In this document: piece by piece, positions 1-8,325 of the stretch
Numbering within the stretch: the stretch's first letter is position 1
Layout of the letters: every line of letters starts with the position of its first letter
DNA from: CALMEH01 sp031409875
Lineage (GTDB): Bacteria; Acidobacteriota; Blastocatellia; Pyrinomonadales; Pyrinomonadaceae
NCBI GenBank assembly: GCA_031409875.1
Contig: JANNYB010000202.1
Span: forward strand, 1-64,000
Direction of reading: 5' to 3'
DNA: 64,000 bases
Position numbers and translations under genes: made by a program
The notes under the pieces: generated by a model
Databases searched by the model: none
What the model saw: the letters and a program-made list of their open reading frames with translations, nothing else
Told to the model about the DNA's origin: nothing

Positions 1-1
1 C

Positions 2-892
2 GAAAAACTTCTGGAAAATATAATTTTGCCCGTTTCCAAAAATTCGCCGAAAAGCGAACCGAGTCAATTTGCATCAAATTGGAAAAAAGAAGATTTTATG
101 AAAGCCGTTGACGCGGTGAAAGAAAAAATTCTCGCGGGCGATGCTTATCAAGTCGTGCTTTCGCAAAAATTCAAACGTCAAACTTCCGCCGAACCGATCA
201 ATATTTATCGCGCTTTGCGGACGACAAATCCTTCGCCGTATATGTTTTACATCAAACTAGGTGATGAAACGCTTATCGGCGCATCGCCCGAAATGTTGGT
301 GCGTTGCAACGGCAAAAACTTGGAATATCGCCCGATTGCCGGAACGCGCAAACGCGGTGCGACAGAAGAAGACGATTGGATTTTGGCGGAAGATTTGCGC
401 TCGGATATGAAGGAAATCGCCGAACACATAATGCTTGTTGACTTGGGCAGAAACGATCTCGGCAAAGTTTCCGAATTCGGTTCGGTCGAGGTTGACGAAC
501 TGATGAAAGTCGAAAAATATTCGCACGTTCAGCATCTCGTTACGAGTTTGAAATCCAATCTGAAAGAAGATTTGGACAGATTCGACGCGCTCGCTTCGTG
601 TTTTCCGGCAGGAACGGTTTCGGGTGCGCCAAAGGTTTCGGCGATGAAAATAATTGACGAACTCGAACCGTCAAAACGCGGCGTTTATGCGGGCGCAATC
701 GGCTACATTGATTACGCCGAAAATCTCGACACTTGCATTGCCATCCGCACAATAAGATTAGAAAACCAAATCGCTTCAATCCAAGCCGGCGCAGGAATTG
801 TCGCCGATTCCGTTCCCGAAAAAGAATACGAAGAAACGATAAATAAAGCGCGTGCGCTGGTAAAAGCGATTGAGCTAGCCGAAAAATTTTAA
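2..892 (+). CDS. trpE: Anthranilate synthase component I (3' part)
   Basis: This is the chorismate-binding C-terminal part of anthranilate synthase component I, which with the TrpG glutaminase converts chorismate to anthranilate in tryptophan synthesis. The frame is open to the left window edge, so the N-terminus lies outside; the TTG at 26 is not a believable start. Family motifs are visible in order: GDAYQVVLSQKF, GASPEMLVR, PIAGTRKRG, LVDLGRNDLGKV and SGAPKVSAMKIIDELEP, followed by GVYAGAIGYI near the end. PabB or another chorismate-utilising enzyme is the main alternative, but trpG and trpD lie downstream on the same strand, which favours TrpE. The cluster is interrupted by five foreign genes before trpG. 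Confidence 0.93.
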   Translation, partial: EKLLENIILPVSKNSPKSEPSQFASNWKKEDFMKAVDAVKEKILAGDAYQVVLSQKFKRQTSAEPINIYRALRTTNPSPYMFYIKLGDETLIGASPEMLVRCNGKNLEYRPIAGTRKRGATEEDDWILAEDLRSDMKEIAEHIMLVDLGRNDLGKVSEFGSVEVDELMKVEKYSHVQHLVTSLKSNLKEDLDRFDALASCFPAGTVSGAPKVSAMKIIDELEPSKRGVYAGAIGYIDYAENLDTCIAIRTIRLENQIASIQAGAGIVADSVPEKEYEETINKARALVKAIELAEKF

Positions 893-896
893 TCGG

Positions 897-918
897 CAGT
901 TTTTTTTTATTTTTAAAC
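897..918. terminator. Weak bidirectional terminator between convergent genes
   Basis: A CAGTTT stem pairs with AAACTG across an all A/T loop, directly after the trpE stop codon and just before the stop of the convergent gene. The stem is short and AT-rich, so this is a tentative call. Confidence 0.35.
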
Positions 919-921
919 TGT

Positions 922-1323
922 TCAGGGAAAACCGACGACGTTTGAAATAGCGAATTCGCCTGACTTTTTGGCGGCGATAAAGGTGATTTCTTCTTCATTG
1001 CCTCTTTTTTCGCTTTTTTCGACGGCGACATCGGAAAAGACAATAAAGGTGCGCGAAAGAAATTTGCCGCTCTCCGAATATCGTTCAAAAATCAAAGTTA
1101 CTTCTGAAAATCCCAAACTTTGATAATTCGGCTGATTGTTGCGTAAGTAAGCAAACATTCCGAGCCGCGTTGAATGTTTATCGGGCTGGCGCGTAATTTT
1201 AAGCCGAACAATACTGCTTGAACCGTCGCTTTTTTCGGAAATGACAATCTGTTTAACTTCAAAGCTCAAATTGCCGCCGCCGTTGTGATAATTTTTTATC
1301 GTTACCGTTTGTTTGCTACTCAT
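922..1323 (-). CDS. Hypothetical protein, last gene of a four-gene cassette
   Basis: A 133-residue protein that I do not recognise. It has no signal peptide or membrane segment and looks rich in beta strands, with alternating hydrophobic stretches such as LSFEVKQIVIS and EVTLIFERY. It starts at ATG 1323, six bases after the stop of the upstream lipoprotein gene, so translation is probably coupled. Its position as the last gene of a tight minus-strand operon (3156 to 922) suggests it works with the lipoprotein, the 273-residue protein and the carboxypeptidase-regulatory-like protein. A resemblance to Hcp-type tube proteins was considered but cannot be supported by a motif. Confidence 0.7.
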   Translation of the reverse strand: MSSKQTVTIKNYHNGGGNLSFEVKQIVISEKSDGSSSIVRLKITRQPDKHSTRLGMFAYLRNNQPNYQSLGFSEVTLIFERYSESGKFLSRTFIVFSDVAVEKSEKRGNEEEITFIAAKKSGEFAISNVVGFP

Positions 1324-1329
1324 TTTTTT

Positions 1330-1776
1330 CTAAAAATTGTTTTTGATAACCCGAATCGGCGACGCTTTTACGTCTGCTAAACTCTTGACCAGCTTTTCTA
1401 AATCTTCGTTTTTGACTTTGCCTTGCGGATCAATCACGACTTCCCTTTCGCTGATTCCGGCATTTTCGCGGTCATCAAAAATGATTTCCAACTTTTCGGA
1501 CAACAATGCCGCATCGGAAATCGTTCCCGTTTCGATTTTGTTCAAACTCAGTTTTCCGCTTTCCGCTATTTCGACGACCAGCATTAACGGTTTCGGCTTT
1601 TGGTTAAAGGCAAACACGGCACTTCGGTCAACAAAATCAATCGCATAATTTTCACCAAAGTTTTGACAACCAAAAAGCGAAACGCACATCAAAAAAATCG
1701 AAACCGGAAAGTTTTTGCTCACAAATTTCTTTCCTTTCTCACCATTTTTTCGGCGCATCTGTTTCGTGTTATTCAT
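1330..1776 (-). CDS. Small lipoprotein, weakly ExbD-like
   Basis: About 148 residues. A positively charged N-terminus is followed by a hydrophobic segment (FPVSIFLMCVSLFGC) ending in a lipobox-like LFGC, so the mature protein should be lipid-anchored. The frame extends nine bases further to a TTG at 1785; ATG 1776 is the more likely start. The C-terminal part (GISEREVVIDPQGKV, then LEKLVKSLADVK and SPIRVI) recalls the soluble domain of ExbD/TolR proteins, but the usual ExbD membrane anchor is replaced by a lipid anchor and this is only a shape resemblance. It lies between two unknown genes in the same operon with gaps of 15 and 6 bases. Confidence 0.7.
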   Translation of the reverse strand: MNNTKQMRRKNGEKGKKFVSKNFPVSIFLMCVSLFGCQNFGENYAIDFVDRSAVFAFNQKPKPLMLVVEIAESGKLSLNKIETGTISDAALLSEKLEIIFDDRENAGISEREVVIDPQGKVKNEDLEKLVKSLADVKASPIRVIKNNF

Positions 1777-1791
1777 CACTTTCAACCAACT

Positions 1792-2613
1792 CTATATTTG
1801 TTCTGCCAGCGGGATGGTTTCACCTTTCGCAACTTTCAGGAACTGTCTGGAGTTAAGCGGTGCGAAGCGGTCAGGCGGATTAACATACGTTTTATATCTC
1901 GCGGTGTCTTTATGCGGCGTAACATCTAACCTGTCATGATCGGCATTTCCCAAATCAACGGTTTCGGCATAGTTGTATGAACCTTGATAACGCTCTATGT
2001 CTAAAATGGATTTGGTTATCTCCATCGGCATCGGCACGTTCACATCACCGATAACCTCCGCATCTTTAATTCCTACGGGAACAGGAGATACAATTCCCGG
2101 AACTTTCACATATTTTATTCCGACTCCACGATTAATAATGATTGTTTCCATCGAACCGCCGGTGTCGTCAGGAGAAACCAGTTTAAAGATCGGCGTAAGC
2201 GACTGTCCCATCAACTCTTGAGCAAGTCCTTCTCTGGTTTCGTTCGATATTTCCTTAAAATGATAAATTGCGCCGCCCGGACTCATTTGAAACCAGTTGG
2301 TGTTCACTTCGTCCCGATATACATAATCGGTCAAAGCCATCACTCTTTTGAACTTTTGCATCGTGCTTTCGTTGCTTCTGTTTCGCGGTCTTTTATACAC
2401 AAAAGCCAACTGAGACTGACTCCAACTTTCGCTCAGACGCATCAAAAAACGCGGCTCCCGATTAAAATAGTTACGCACCCGATGCGCCCAAATCGGCAAT
2501 CTATCGGGAAACACCGCCGCCCAGCCGCTTTTTATACTTTTGACGGCATCAATTACTTGTGCAGGCGATTTTTTGAGCCATTCTTCATAATTTCTAAGCA
2601 TTCTTAAATCCAT
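1792..2613 (-). CDS. Hypothetical protein, 273 residues
   Basis: I do not recognise this soluble-looking protein. It has no signal peptide or transmembrane segment. The first 100 residues are rich in Trp, Arg and aromatics (GWAAVFPDRLPIWAHRVRNY); the middle holds an acidic and glycine patch (VSPDDTGGSMETIIINRG) and the C-terminal third is proline- and aspartate-rich. A good ribosome binding site, AGGAG, precedes ATG 2613 by eight bases. It is the second gene of the four-gene minus-strand cassette. A structural or secretion-related role is possible but cannot be inferred from sequence alone. Confidence 0.7.
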   Translation of the reverse strand: MDLRMLRNYEEWLKKSPAQVIDAVKSIKSGWAAVFPDRLPIWAHRVRNYFNREPRFLMRLSESWSQSQLAFVYKRPRNRSNESTMQKFKRVMALTDYVYRDEVNTNWFQMSPGGAIYHFKEISNETREGLAQELMGQSLTPIFKLVSPDDTGGSMETIIINRGVGIKYVKVPGIVSPVPVGIKDAEVIGDVNVPMPMEITKSILDIERYQGSYNYAETVDLGNADHDRLDVTPHKDTARYKTYVNPPDRFAPLNSRQFLKVAKGETIPLAEQI

Positions 2614-2631
2614 TTCAAATCTCCTGATTGT

Positions 2632-3156
2632 TCACTTATTAATGACGATATTCGCCGCCGCTAAAATCAGCCAGCTTTCAGACGAGAGCAAATGCATCTT
2701 AAATACCGGATGTGATTTCAACTTGGAAGCCGACTCGACTATATCTTTAGAAAACTCCATCAAGCCTGGGATATTTTTAAGATCCGGCGGCGTTAAACCC
2801 GCGTGTCCCAAAACGTCTTTGAGTAAAAAACCTGGTATGGGCAAAGGGCGAGCATCGTATGTCATATTGGAATTATCGTTTTGCCAGACAGTTTCATTAG
2901 CAGCGATAAACATTCTCACTCTTCCCGAACCGCCAATGGCATGACCTATGTCTTCTACCGACCACGCAAAAGCCAATTCAAAATATCCTCTCGAATCAGT
3001 TTCGGTTATTGGGCTTCCGTAACGAACATTTTTATCTCCGTTAGCTATTATGCGCCCGCCGGCTTTGCCGAAAAGGTCAAACATCCAAACACTCGCGCCG
3101 CTCACAACATTTCCGCTTTTGTTACGAACAGTGCCGACAATTAATCCTGCATTCAT
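2632..3156 (-). CDS. Carboxypeptidase-regulatory-like domain protein
   Basis: A 174-residue protein, first gene of the cassette. Start ATG 3156 is chosen over the longer frame to 3183 because AAGGAG lies nine bases upstream of it. Residues 1 to about 65 fit a Cna-B/carboxypeptidase regulatory-like fold: GLIVGTVRNKSGNVVSGASV, then TETDSRGYFELAF. The rest is unfamiliar. There is no obvious signal peptide, although this fold is common in secreted proteins of this genome, so export by another route or a cytoplasmic role are both open. It is divergent from the CadC-TolB regulator gene at 3331, which could control it. Confidence 0.72.
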   Translation of the reverse strand: MNAGLIVGTVRNKSGNVVSGASVWMFDLFGKAGGRIIANGDKNVRYGSPITETDSRGYFELAFAWSVEDIGHAIGGSGRVRMFIAANETVWQNDNSNMTYDARPLPIPGFLLKDVLGHAGLTPPDLKNIPGLMEFSKDIVESASKLKSHPVFKMHLLSSESWLILAAANIVINK

Positions 3157-3330
3157 AAATAATTTCTCCTTTTTTATTTTCAAAATTTACGACTACGAAT
3201 AGCAGTTTCGGCGCATTAGCGTTTGTGCTATCATTCGTTTATCGTTCGTTTGATAAATAGTTAAATCTTTTTTGGCGGAAATGTCCTTTGGTTTCGATTG
3301 GAAATTTCTTAGGAAGTTATTAGTTGGCGT
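3157..3330. promoter_or_regulatory. Divergent intergenic region between cassette and regulator
   Basis: This 174-base AT-rich region must contain the promoters of the minus-strand cassette and of the CadC-TolB gene. On the minus strand, CGAATGATAGC followed by GCTAATGCG (3213-3237) loosely resembles the 31-base box found upstream of 28558 and 31614; the similarity is partial. No clean -35/-10 pair could be chosen. Confidence 0.35.
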
Positions 3331-5457
3331 ATGTTGCTCAAAACAAACAAGTTTAAGTTCGACGAGTTTCTTTTCGATGCACAGGAAAAAGTGCTTTTTC
3401 GAGAAGGAAAGCCGGTTTCCATAACGCCGAAAGTCTTTGAGTTGCTTCTTGTGCTGATTGAAAATCACGGTCATTTGGTCGAAAAAAATGAGTTGATAAA
3501 AAAAGTTTGGGCGGATAGCTTTGTCGAAGACGGAAATTTGGCATACACGATGCGGCTTTTGCGAATCGCGCTTGGCGATGACAAACAAAATCCGCGTTTT
3601 ATCGAAACCGTTTCGCGGCGCGGTTATCGGTTTATCGCCGAAGTTCGAGAAATTACCGAAGAAAATGTTTTAAATAATAATTTTAAGCTGATTGAAAAAA
3701 ACTCTGCCGATTCTTTAAAGTTCAAAAACTTTCTGATTCCGGTCGCTGCTGTCTTAATTATCGGCATAATTTTTGCCGGATTTTGGTTAGCAAAAAGTAA
3801 AATCGTCGAAGCCGCCGCGCCAGTTTTATCCGCACCGTTCGCTTCCGAAAAACTCTCGACAAACGGAAAAGTTCTTCGCGCCGTCATTTCGCCCGACGGA
3901 AAAACAGTCGTTTATACAAACGGCATCGAAGGCAAGCAGAGCGTTTGGCTCAGACAACTCGAATCTGCAAATAACGTCGAAATAATTCCGCCGTCCGACG
4001 ATTTTTATTACGGGCTTGAGCTTTCGCCGGACAGCAATTTTCTTTATTTCGTCCGCGCTCCGAAATCCGTGGCGCGGCAATTTGATATTTACCGCGTTTC
4101 GATTTTCGGCGGCATTCCGACAAAGATTATCGGCGACGCAGATGGTTGGATCAGTATTTCGCCCGACGGCGCAAACATTTCGTTTGTCCGTTGCTATTAC
4201 CGCGATGATGATTATTGTTCGTTGTGGATTGCCGACGCATTGGACGGCAAAAATGAAAGAAAAATCGTTTCGCGCCCGCGCCCGTTTCGCATCGGCGACA
4301 ACCAAATTTCACCGGATGGAAAAACGATTGCCTTTGCCGTCGGGCAATCGGAAACTCAAGCGAATGAATTCAGCTTATCGGAAGTGAACATCGAAAATGG
4401 TCAGGAACGCGAATTGACGACCGAGAAATTTTTCAATATCAGGAGTTTGGCGTGGCTTCCCGATAGAGAAGGTTTGCTTTTAGTCGCGTCGAGAGTTCCG
4501 AACAAACAATATCGCATTTGGCAAATTTCCGCTGATTCCGGCAAAGCCGTAACGCTTACGAAAGATTCGGAAACTTATTGGGAATTGAGTTTGGATAAAG
4601 CCGCCAGCCGTTTAGTTGCCACGCAAACCAAGCAGGATTTTCGTCTGCATCTTTTGAATCTGGAAAATCCGTCCGTCAAACGAGTGTTGGCAGATGCTTC
4701 GGGCGTGTCTTTTGCGCCGGACGGGAAAATAATTTTTTCATCCTTGATGACAGGCAACGACGAAATTTGGAGCATTAACGCGGACGGCAGCGGGCAACGC
4801 CAATTAACTAATAATCCGGCAGACGAATATGTTTCGGTAGTTTCGCCCGACGGCAATTCGATATTTTTCAGTTCAAACCGCACGGGCGAAACTCACGTTT
4901 GGCGAATGAACGCCGACGGCAGTAATCAAACGCAAATTACGCAGAAAACCGGCGGCTTTCCGCTTTCCGTTACGCCCGACGGAAATTGGCTTTATTATCA
5001 TCACAATTTAACCAAAACGCTTTGGCGCATTTCGCTCATAAACGGCGCAGAAGAGTTGATTTTGGATAAAAGAATTCATCAACTCGCTATCTCGCTCGAT
5101 GGTTTGCAAGCTGCTTTTTTGGAGAAGCAAGGCACAGAAAATATTTTAATAATTATTTCACTCGCCGATTTAAAAACCGTCAAAACTTTCAAACTTGCCA
5201 CCGAAAAAGCCGACTTAATTCAATTAAAATGGTCGCCGGACGGAGAAAATTTGGCGTATATTTTAGCCGCTGCCGAATTTGAAAATAAAATTCTGTGGTT
5301 TCAAAACCTCGACGGAAAACCGCCGCGTCAAATCGCCGATTTAGGCAATGAGCGAATGGTCGGCTTCGGTTTGGCACTCGCGCCGGACGGCAAAAGTTTC
5401 GCCGTTGTGCAAGGCGGTTGGCAGCACGACGCAGTTTTGCTGAAAGGTTTGAGATAA
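3331..5457 (+). CDS. Winged-helix, TM and TolB-propeller regulator (CadC-like)
   Basis: A 708-residue one-protein membrane regulator. Residues 8 to 105 form an OmpR/CadC-type winged helix (ITPKVFELLLVLIENHG, VEDGNLAYTMRLLR, TVSRRGYRFIAEV). A single membrane segment follows at about 134-154, then a beta-propeller built from TolB/WD40-like repeats, recognised by repeated S-P-D-G and A-D-G motifs such as FSSNRTGETHVWRMNADGS. In this family the cytoplasmic domain binds DNA and the extracytoplasmic propeller probably senses a ligand or partner. It is divergent from the four-gene cassette, so that operon is a candidate target. A paralogue of similar length and layout lies at 29108-31195. Confidence 0.88.
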   Translation: MLLKTNKFKFDEFLFDAQEKVLFREGKPVSITPKVFELLLVLIENHGHLVEKNELIKKVWADSFVEDGNLAYTMRLLRIALGDDKQNPRFIETVSRRGYRFIAEVREITEENVLNNNFKLIEKNSADSLKFKNFLIPVAAVLIIGIIFAGFWLAKSKIVEAAAPVLSAPFASEKLSTNGKVLRAVISPDGKTVVYTNGIEGKQSVWLRQLESANNVEIIPPSDDFYYGLELSPDSNFLYFVRAPKSVARQFDIYRVSIFGGIPTKIIGDADGWISISPDGANISFVRCYYRDDDYCSLWIADALDGKNERKIVSRPRPFRIGDNQISPDGKTIAFAVGQSETQANEFSLSEVNIENGQERELTTEKFFNIRSLAWLPDREGLLLVASRVPNKQYRIWQISADSGKAVTLTKDSETYWELSLDKAASRLVATQTKQDFRLHLLNLENPSVKRVLADASGVSFAPDGKIIFSSLMTGNDEIWSINADGSGQRQLTNNPADEYVSVVSPDGNSIFFSSNRTGETHVWRMNADGSNQTQITQKTGGFPLSVTPDGNWLYYHHNLTKTLWRISLINGAEELILDKRIHQLAISLDGLQAAFLEKQGTENILIIISLADLKTVKTFKLATEKADLIQLKWSPDGENLAYILAAAEFENKILWFQNLDGKPPRQIADLGNERMVGFGLALAPDGKSFAVVQGGWQHDAVLLKGLR

Positions 5458-5499
5458 TGCGATTGGAATTTTTAGTCTGTAATTTGTAATCTGTAATTT

Positions 5500-6066
5500 A
5501 TGTTATTGGTGATAGACAACTACGATTCGTTCACTTACAATCTCGTGCAATATCTGGGCGAGCTTGGCGCGGAGATGCGCGTTTTTCGCAATGATGAAAT
5601 TACGGTTGAAGAAATCGAAAATGACATCAAACCCGACAAAATTTTAATCTCGCCGGGACCGGGAACGCCTGATGATTCCGGTGTTTCGCTTGATATTTTG
5701 CGAAAGTTCGGCGAAACAATTCCAATTTTAGGAGTTTGTCTCGGACATCAAGCAATCGGGCAAGTTTTTGGCGGAAAAGTTATTCGTGCGCCCGAACCTG
5801 TTCACGGAAAACCTGTCGAAATTTGCCACGACGGAAAAACTATTTTCAAAAATTTAACATATCGTTTTCGGGCGGCGCGTTATCATTCTTTAGTTGTCGA
5901 GCGCGAAACTTTGCCCGATTGTTTAGAAATTTCCGCAACTTCTCCCGACGGTTTAATTATGGCTTTGCGCCATAAAACGCATAAAATCGAAGGCGTGCAG
6001 TTTCATCCCGAATCAATTTTGACAAAAGAAGGCAAAAAACTCTTGCAAAACTTCCTCGAAATTTGA
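5500..6066 (+). CDS. trpG: Anthranilate synthase component II, glutamine amidotransferase
   Basis: A 188-residue class I glutamine amidotransferase that supplies ammonia to TrpE (and possibly to PabB). It shows the opening LLVIDNYDSFTYNLVQYL, the oxyanion strand SPGPGTPDDSG, the nucleophile elbow GVCLGHQAIGQ with catalytic Cys, and the His/Glu pair in QFHPESILT. Length is typical for TrpG/PabA. It stands upstream of trpD with 150 bases between that contain a 7-mer repeat, and downstream of the CadC-TolB gene, so the trp genes are no longer contiguous with trpE. Confidence 0.93.
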   Translation: MLLVIDNYDSFTYNLVQYLGELGAEMRVFRNDEITVEEIENDIKPDKILISPGPGTPDDSGVSLDILRKFGETIPILGVCLGHQAIGQVFGGKVIRAPEPVHGKPVEICHDGKTIFKNLTYRFRAARYHSLVVERETLPDCLEISATSPDGLIMALRHKTHKIEGVQFHPESILTKEGKKLLQNFLEI

Positions 6067-6086
6067 GATAGTTAATACTAGGAATT

Positions 6087-6140
6087 GATTCCAGATTCCA
6101 GATTCCAGATTCCAGATTCCAGATTCCAGATTCCAGATTC
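6087..6140. repeat. Tandem heptamer GATTCCA, about 7.7 copies
   Basis: Units start at 6087, 6094, 6101, 6108, 6115, 6122, 6129 and 6136, all identical. Unlike most repeats in the window there is no clear reverse-complement arm nearby. A second short heptamer tract (CTTTTTA type, about 6184-6205) lies just before trpD. Confidence 0.95.
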
Positions 6141-6215
6141 TGAATTTCCTTCGCTCTCAAATTCTCAAACATCCTACTTTTTCCCTTTTACTTTTTACTT
6201 TTTACTTACCACAAT

Positions 6216-7301
6216 ATGCTTATGTCCAGAACCGAATGGCTGCTCGCCGCACCTGCTTTTGCATCGAACAGCAAGGCTGACACGCCTTTATTTCCATTTT
6301 TGAGCCGTCTAATTCGCGGAGAAGATTTGTCGGAAGCGGAAGCGGAAGATTTTTTCCGCGCTTTGACCGATTTTAACGCGAATCCGGCGCAAATGGCGGG
6401 TTGTCTTGTTGCGCTCACCGCAAAGGGCGAAACATTTGCCGAGCTTGCGGGAATGGCGCGAGTGATGCGCGAAAATACGATTAAAATTCGCGCCAGCCAC
6501 AAAAATTTTATTGACATCAGCGGCACGGGTTCTTCACCCGCGAAAACTTTTAATGTTTCGACCGCCGCCGCGTTTGTTATCGCCGGTTCAGGGCTTGCCG
6601 TAGCGAAACACACGAGCCGCGCCGTAATGAGCAAAACCGGAAGCGCGGACGTTTTGGGACATTTAGGCGTAAAAGTTTCGGGCGAAGTCGGCACGGCGCA
6701 GACTTGTCTGAACGGTGTCGGGTTGTGTTTTATGTTCGCGCCGAAATTTCATCCCGATTTATTGCGCGTTGGCGACATTCGCCGAAGTTTGGGCATTCGC
6801 AGTCCGTTGAATCTTCTCGGAGTTTTGTCTAATCCGGCAAATGCGCCGAAACAAGTTGTCGGCGTGTGGCATTCGTCGCTTGTCGAACCGCTGGCTCAAG
6901 CGTTTGCTTTGCTCGGAACTGAACGAACGTGGGTTGTTCACGGCGGCGACGGTTTGGACGAAGTAACGATTGACGGCGAAACGCTGGTTGCCGAAGCCGC
7001 CGGAAACAAGGTCAGAATGTTCAAGCTCGCGCCCGAAGATTTTAAATTACAACGCGGTAAGATTGAACATTTGCGGACAAATTCGCCTGCCGAAAGCGCG
7101 AAAATCATTCAAGATGTTTTGAGCAGTAAGCGAAAAGACGAAGCGCGTTCTTTGGTTGTCATTAACGCCGCCGTTGCACTTCTCGCCGCCGGAATCGCCC
7201 ACGAACCGATGCACGCCGCACGCCTCGCCGAGCAAGCCATTGACAGCGGGCAAGCGCAAAATAAATTGGACAGACTAATTCAAACAACTAATAAAAAATG
7301 A
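6216..7301 (+). CDS. trpD: Anthranilate phosphoribosyltransferase
   Basis: A 361-residue enzyme that transfers phosphoribosyl from PRPP to anthranilate, the second step of the tryptophan branch. The PRPP/anthranilate site is visible as DISGTGSSPAKTFNVST and AVAKHTSRAV, followed by GSADVLGHLGV, RSLGIRSPLNLLGVL and the VVHGGDGLDE segment. The usual GTGGD is GTGSS here and KHGNR is KHTSR, small deviations in the active-site loops. Length is near the family norm with a slightly longer N-terminus; ATG 6222 is an alternative start. The stop codon abuts the palindrome at 7303. Confidence 0.92.
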   Translation: MLMSRTEWLLAAPAFASNSKADTPLFPFLSRLIRGEDLSEAEAEDFFRALTDFNANPAQMAGCLVALTAKGETFAELAGMARVMRENTIKIRASHKNFIDISGTGSSPAKTFNVSTAAAFVIAGSGLAVAKHTSRAVMSKTGSADVLGHLGVKVSGEVGTAQTCLNGVGLCFMFAPKFHPDLLRVGDIRRSLGIRSPLNLLGVLSNPANAPKQVVGVWHSSLVEPLAQAFALLGTERTWVVHGGDGLDEVTIDGETLVAEAAGNKVRMFKLAPEDFKLQRGKIEHLRTNSPAESAKIIQDVLSSKRKDEARSLVVINAAVALLAAGIAHEPMHAARLAEQAIDSGQAQNKLDRLIQTTNKK

Positions 7302-7302
7302 T

Positions 7303-7444
7303 TGGAGCGCAAGCGTCCCCGCTTGCAATGAGCGGTGGTTTTTACCGCGAAAAAGCGTTTGAGTAGAAATCAAGTTGATTGTATGCGAAGGCTTTTGCGC
7401 CGCAAAAAACGCGACGCATTGCAAGCGGGGACGCTTGCGCTCCA
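7303..7444. repeat. Long inverted repeat, 28-base arms (GGAGCGC family)
   Basis: Arms at 7303-7330 and 7417-7444 are exact reverse complements, beginning TGGAGCGCAAGCGTCCCC. The loop contains GTAGAAATCAAGTTGATT (7363-7380), which matches 17 of 18 bases in the loop of the inner palindrome at 12940-13099. It starts one base after the trpD stop and may act as a terminator, but its length and shared loop suggest a REP-like element. Confidence 0.9.
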
Positions 7445-7518
7445 GTCTTTTTTGACTTTCACGCTAAGATTGTTATAACTTAAAACCACGATATTTATTT
7501 TCAATGCGGAGGTTTTAA

Positions 7519-8319
7519 ATGAAATTACGGCGTATTTGTCTTTTGGTTTTGTTCGTTTTCGTGGTTGCTTTTCCGGCGCGTTCAAACGTGCGTCATTTTA
7601 TTGTCGAAACGCCGACTGACGGCGGCATCCGCGAAGTTGTTCCGTCAAAACATCGCGCCAAATTCGACAAATGGAAAGCCGAATTATTTCAAACCGAAAT
7701 CGGGCGCAAGCAATGGGAAATTTACGCCGAAAATAAACAATTTGTTTTGACAATCATCGTTACAGGCGACAAAGGGCAAGGCGCGGGAACGGATAAATTT
7801 TTGTGGAACGAAGCCGGCGAACTCGTCGGCGCAACGATAACTTTGGGCGGCAAAATTGATTCCGGCTATCCCGAACCGGCTTATTATCCGGTGATGAATT
7901 CGCTGTCTTTGAGCAAAAATTCGCCTTCGATGAACGGCAATGTTTTGGCGGCGACAAAATTGATTCACGAAATCGCTCACGTTAATCAAACATCAAAAGC
8001 AAACCGCGAAATCGTGCAAATGCAAGATAAATTTATGCCTGTTTATATTGACATATTCCTCAAAAACGGACATAACGCAACCGACGAAAAACTCGTCGAA
8101 CTCGAAGAAAAAATGGGCGGAACGCCAATGAAAATCTGGGAAAACCGCGAATATTGGAGCGAAGTCAACGCGATGCTTTTCCTAAATGAGCGCATTAACA
8201 AAGAAGATTTTTACTGTTCGGTTCTCGACAAAATCAAAACAAACGTCGAAACTTACGCCAAAAATTACGAAGCGAGATTTTTTGAAGTCGCCGAAACAAA
8301 TCCGTTCTGCAACAAATAA
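7519..8319 (+). CDS. Secreted HExxH putative metalloprotease
   Basis: A 266-residue protein with a clear N-terminal signal peptide (LRRICLLVLFVFVVAFPARS). Residues 150-154 read HEIAH inside LIHEIAHVNQ, a zinc-metalloprotease-like motif; a possible third ligand is the Glu in YWSEVNAML. No family name is recognised. A ribosome binding site, CGGAGG, lies upstream of ATG 7519. It ends six bases before lpxK, so the two genes are probably co-transcribed. Confidence 0.75.
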   Translation: MKLRRICLLVLFVFVVAFPARSNVRHFIVETPTDGGIREVVPSKHRAKFDKWKAELFQTEIGRKQWEIYAENKQFVLTIIVTGDKGQGAGTDKFLWNEAGELVGATITLGGKIDSGYPEPAYYPVMNSLSLSKNSPSMNGNVLAATKLIHEIAHVNQTSKANREIVQMQDKFMPVYIDIFLKNGHNATDEKLVELEEKMGGTPMKIWENREYWSEVNAMLFLNERINKEDFYCSVLDKIKTNVETYAKNYEARFFEVAETNPFCNK

Positions 8320-8325
8320 ACCGAA

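Noticed and set aside
922..1323. Hcp-like type VI secretion tube protein
   Set aside because: Size and beta-rich look are suggestive, but no Hcp motif and no other type VI genes are near.
3193..3588. Minus-strand open frame opposite the regulator start
   Set aside because: It overlaps the winged-helix coding region on the other strand and has no recognisable family features.
6087..6140. Possible CRISPR array
   Set aside because: Units are contiguous 7-mers with no spacers and there are no cas genes; it is a simple tandem repeat.
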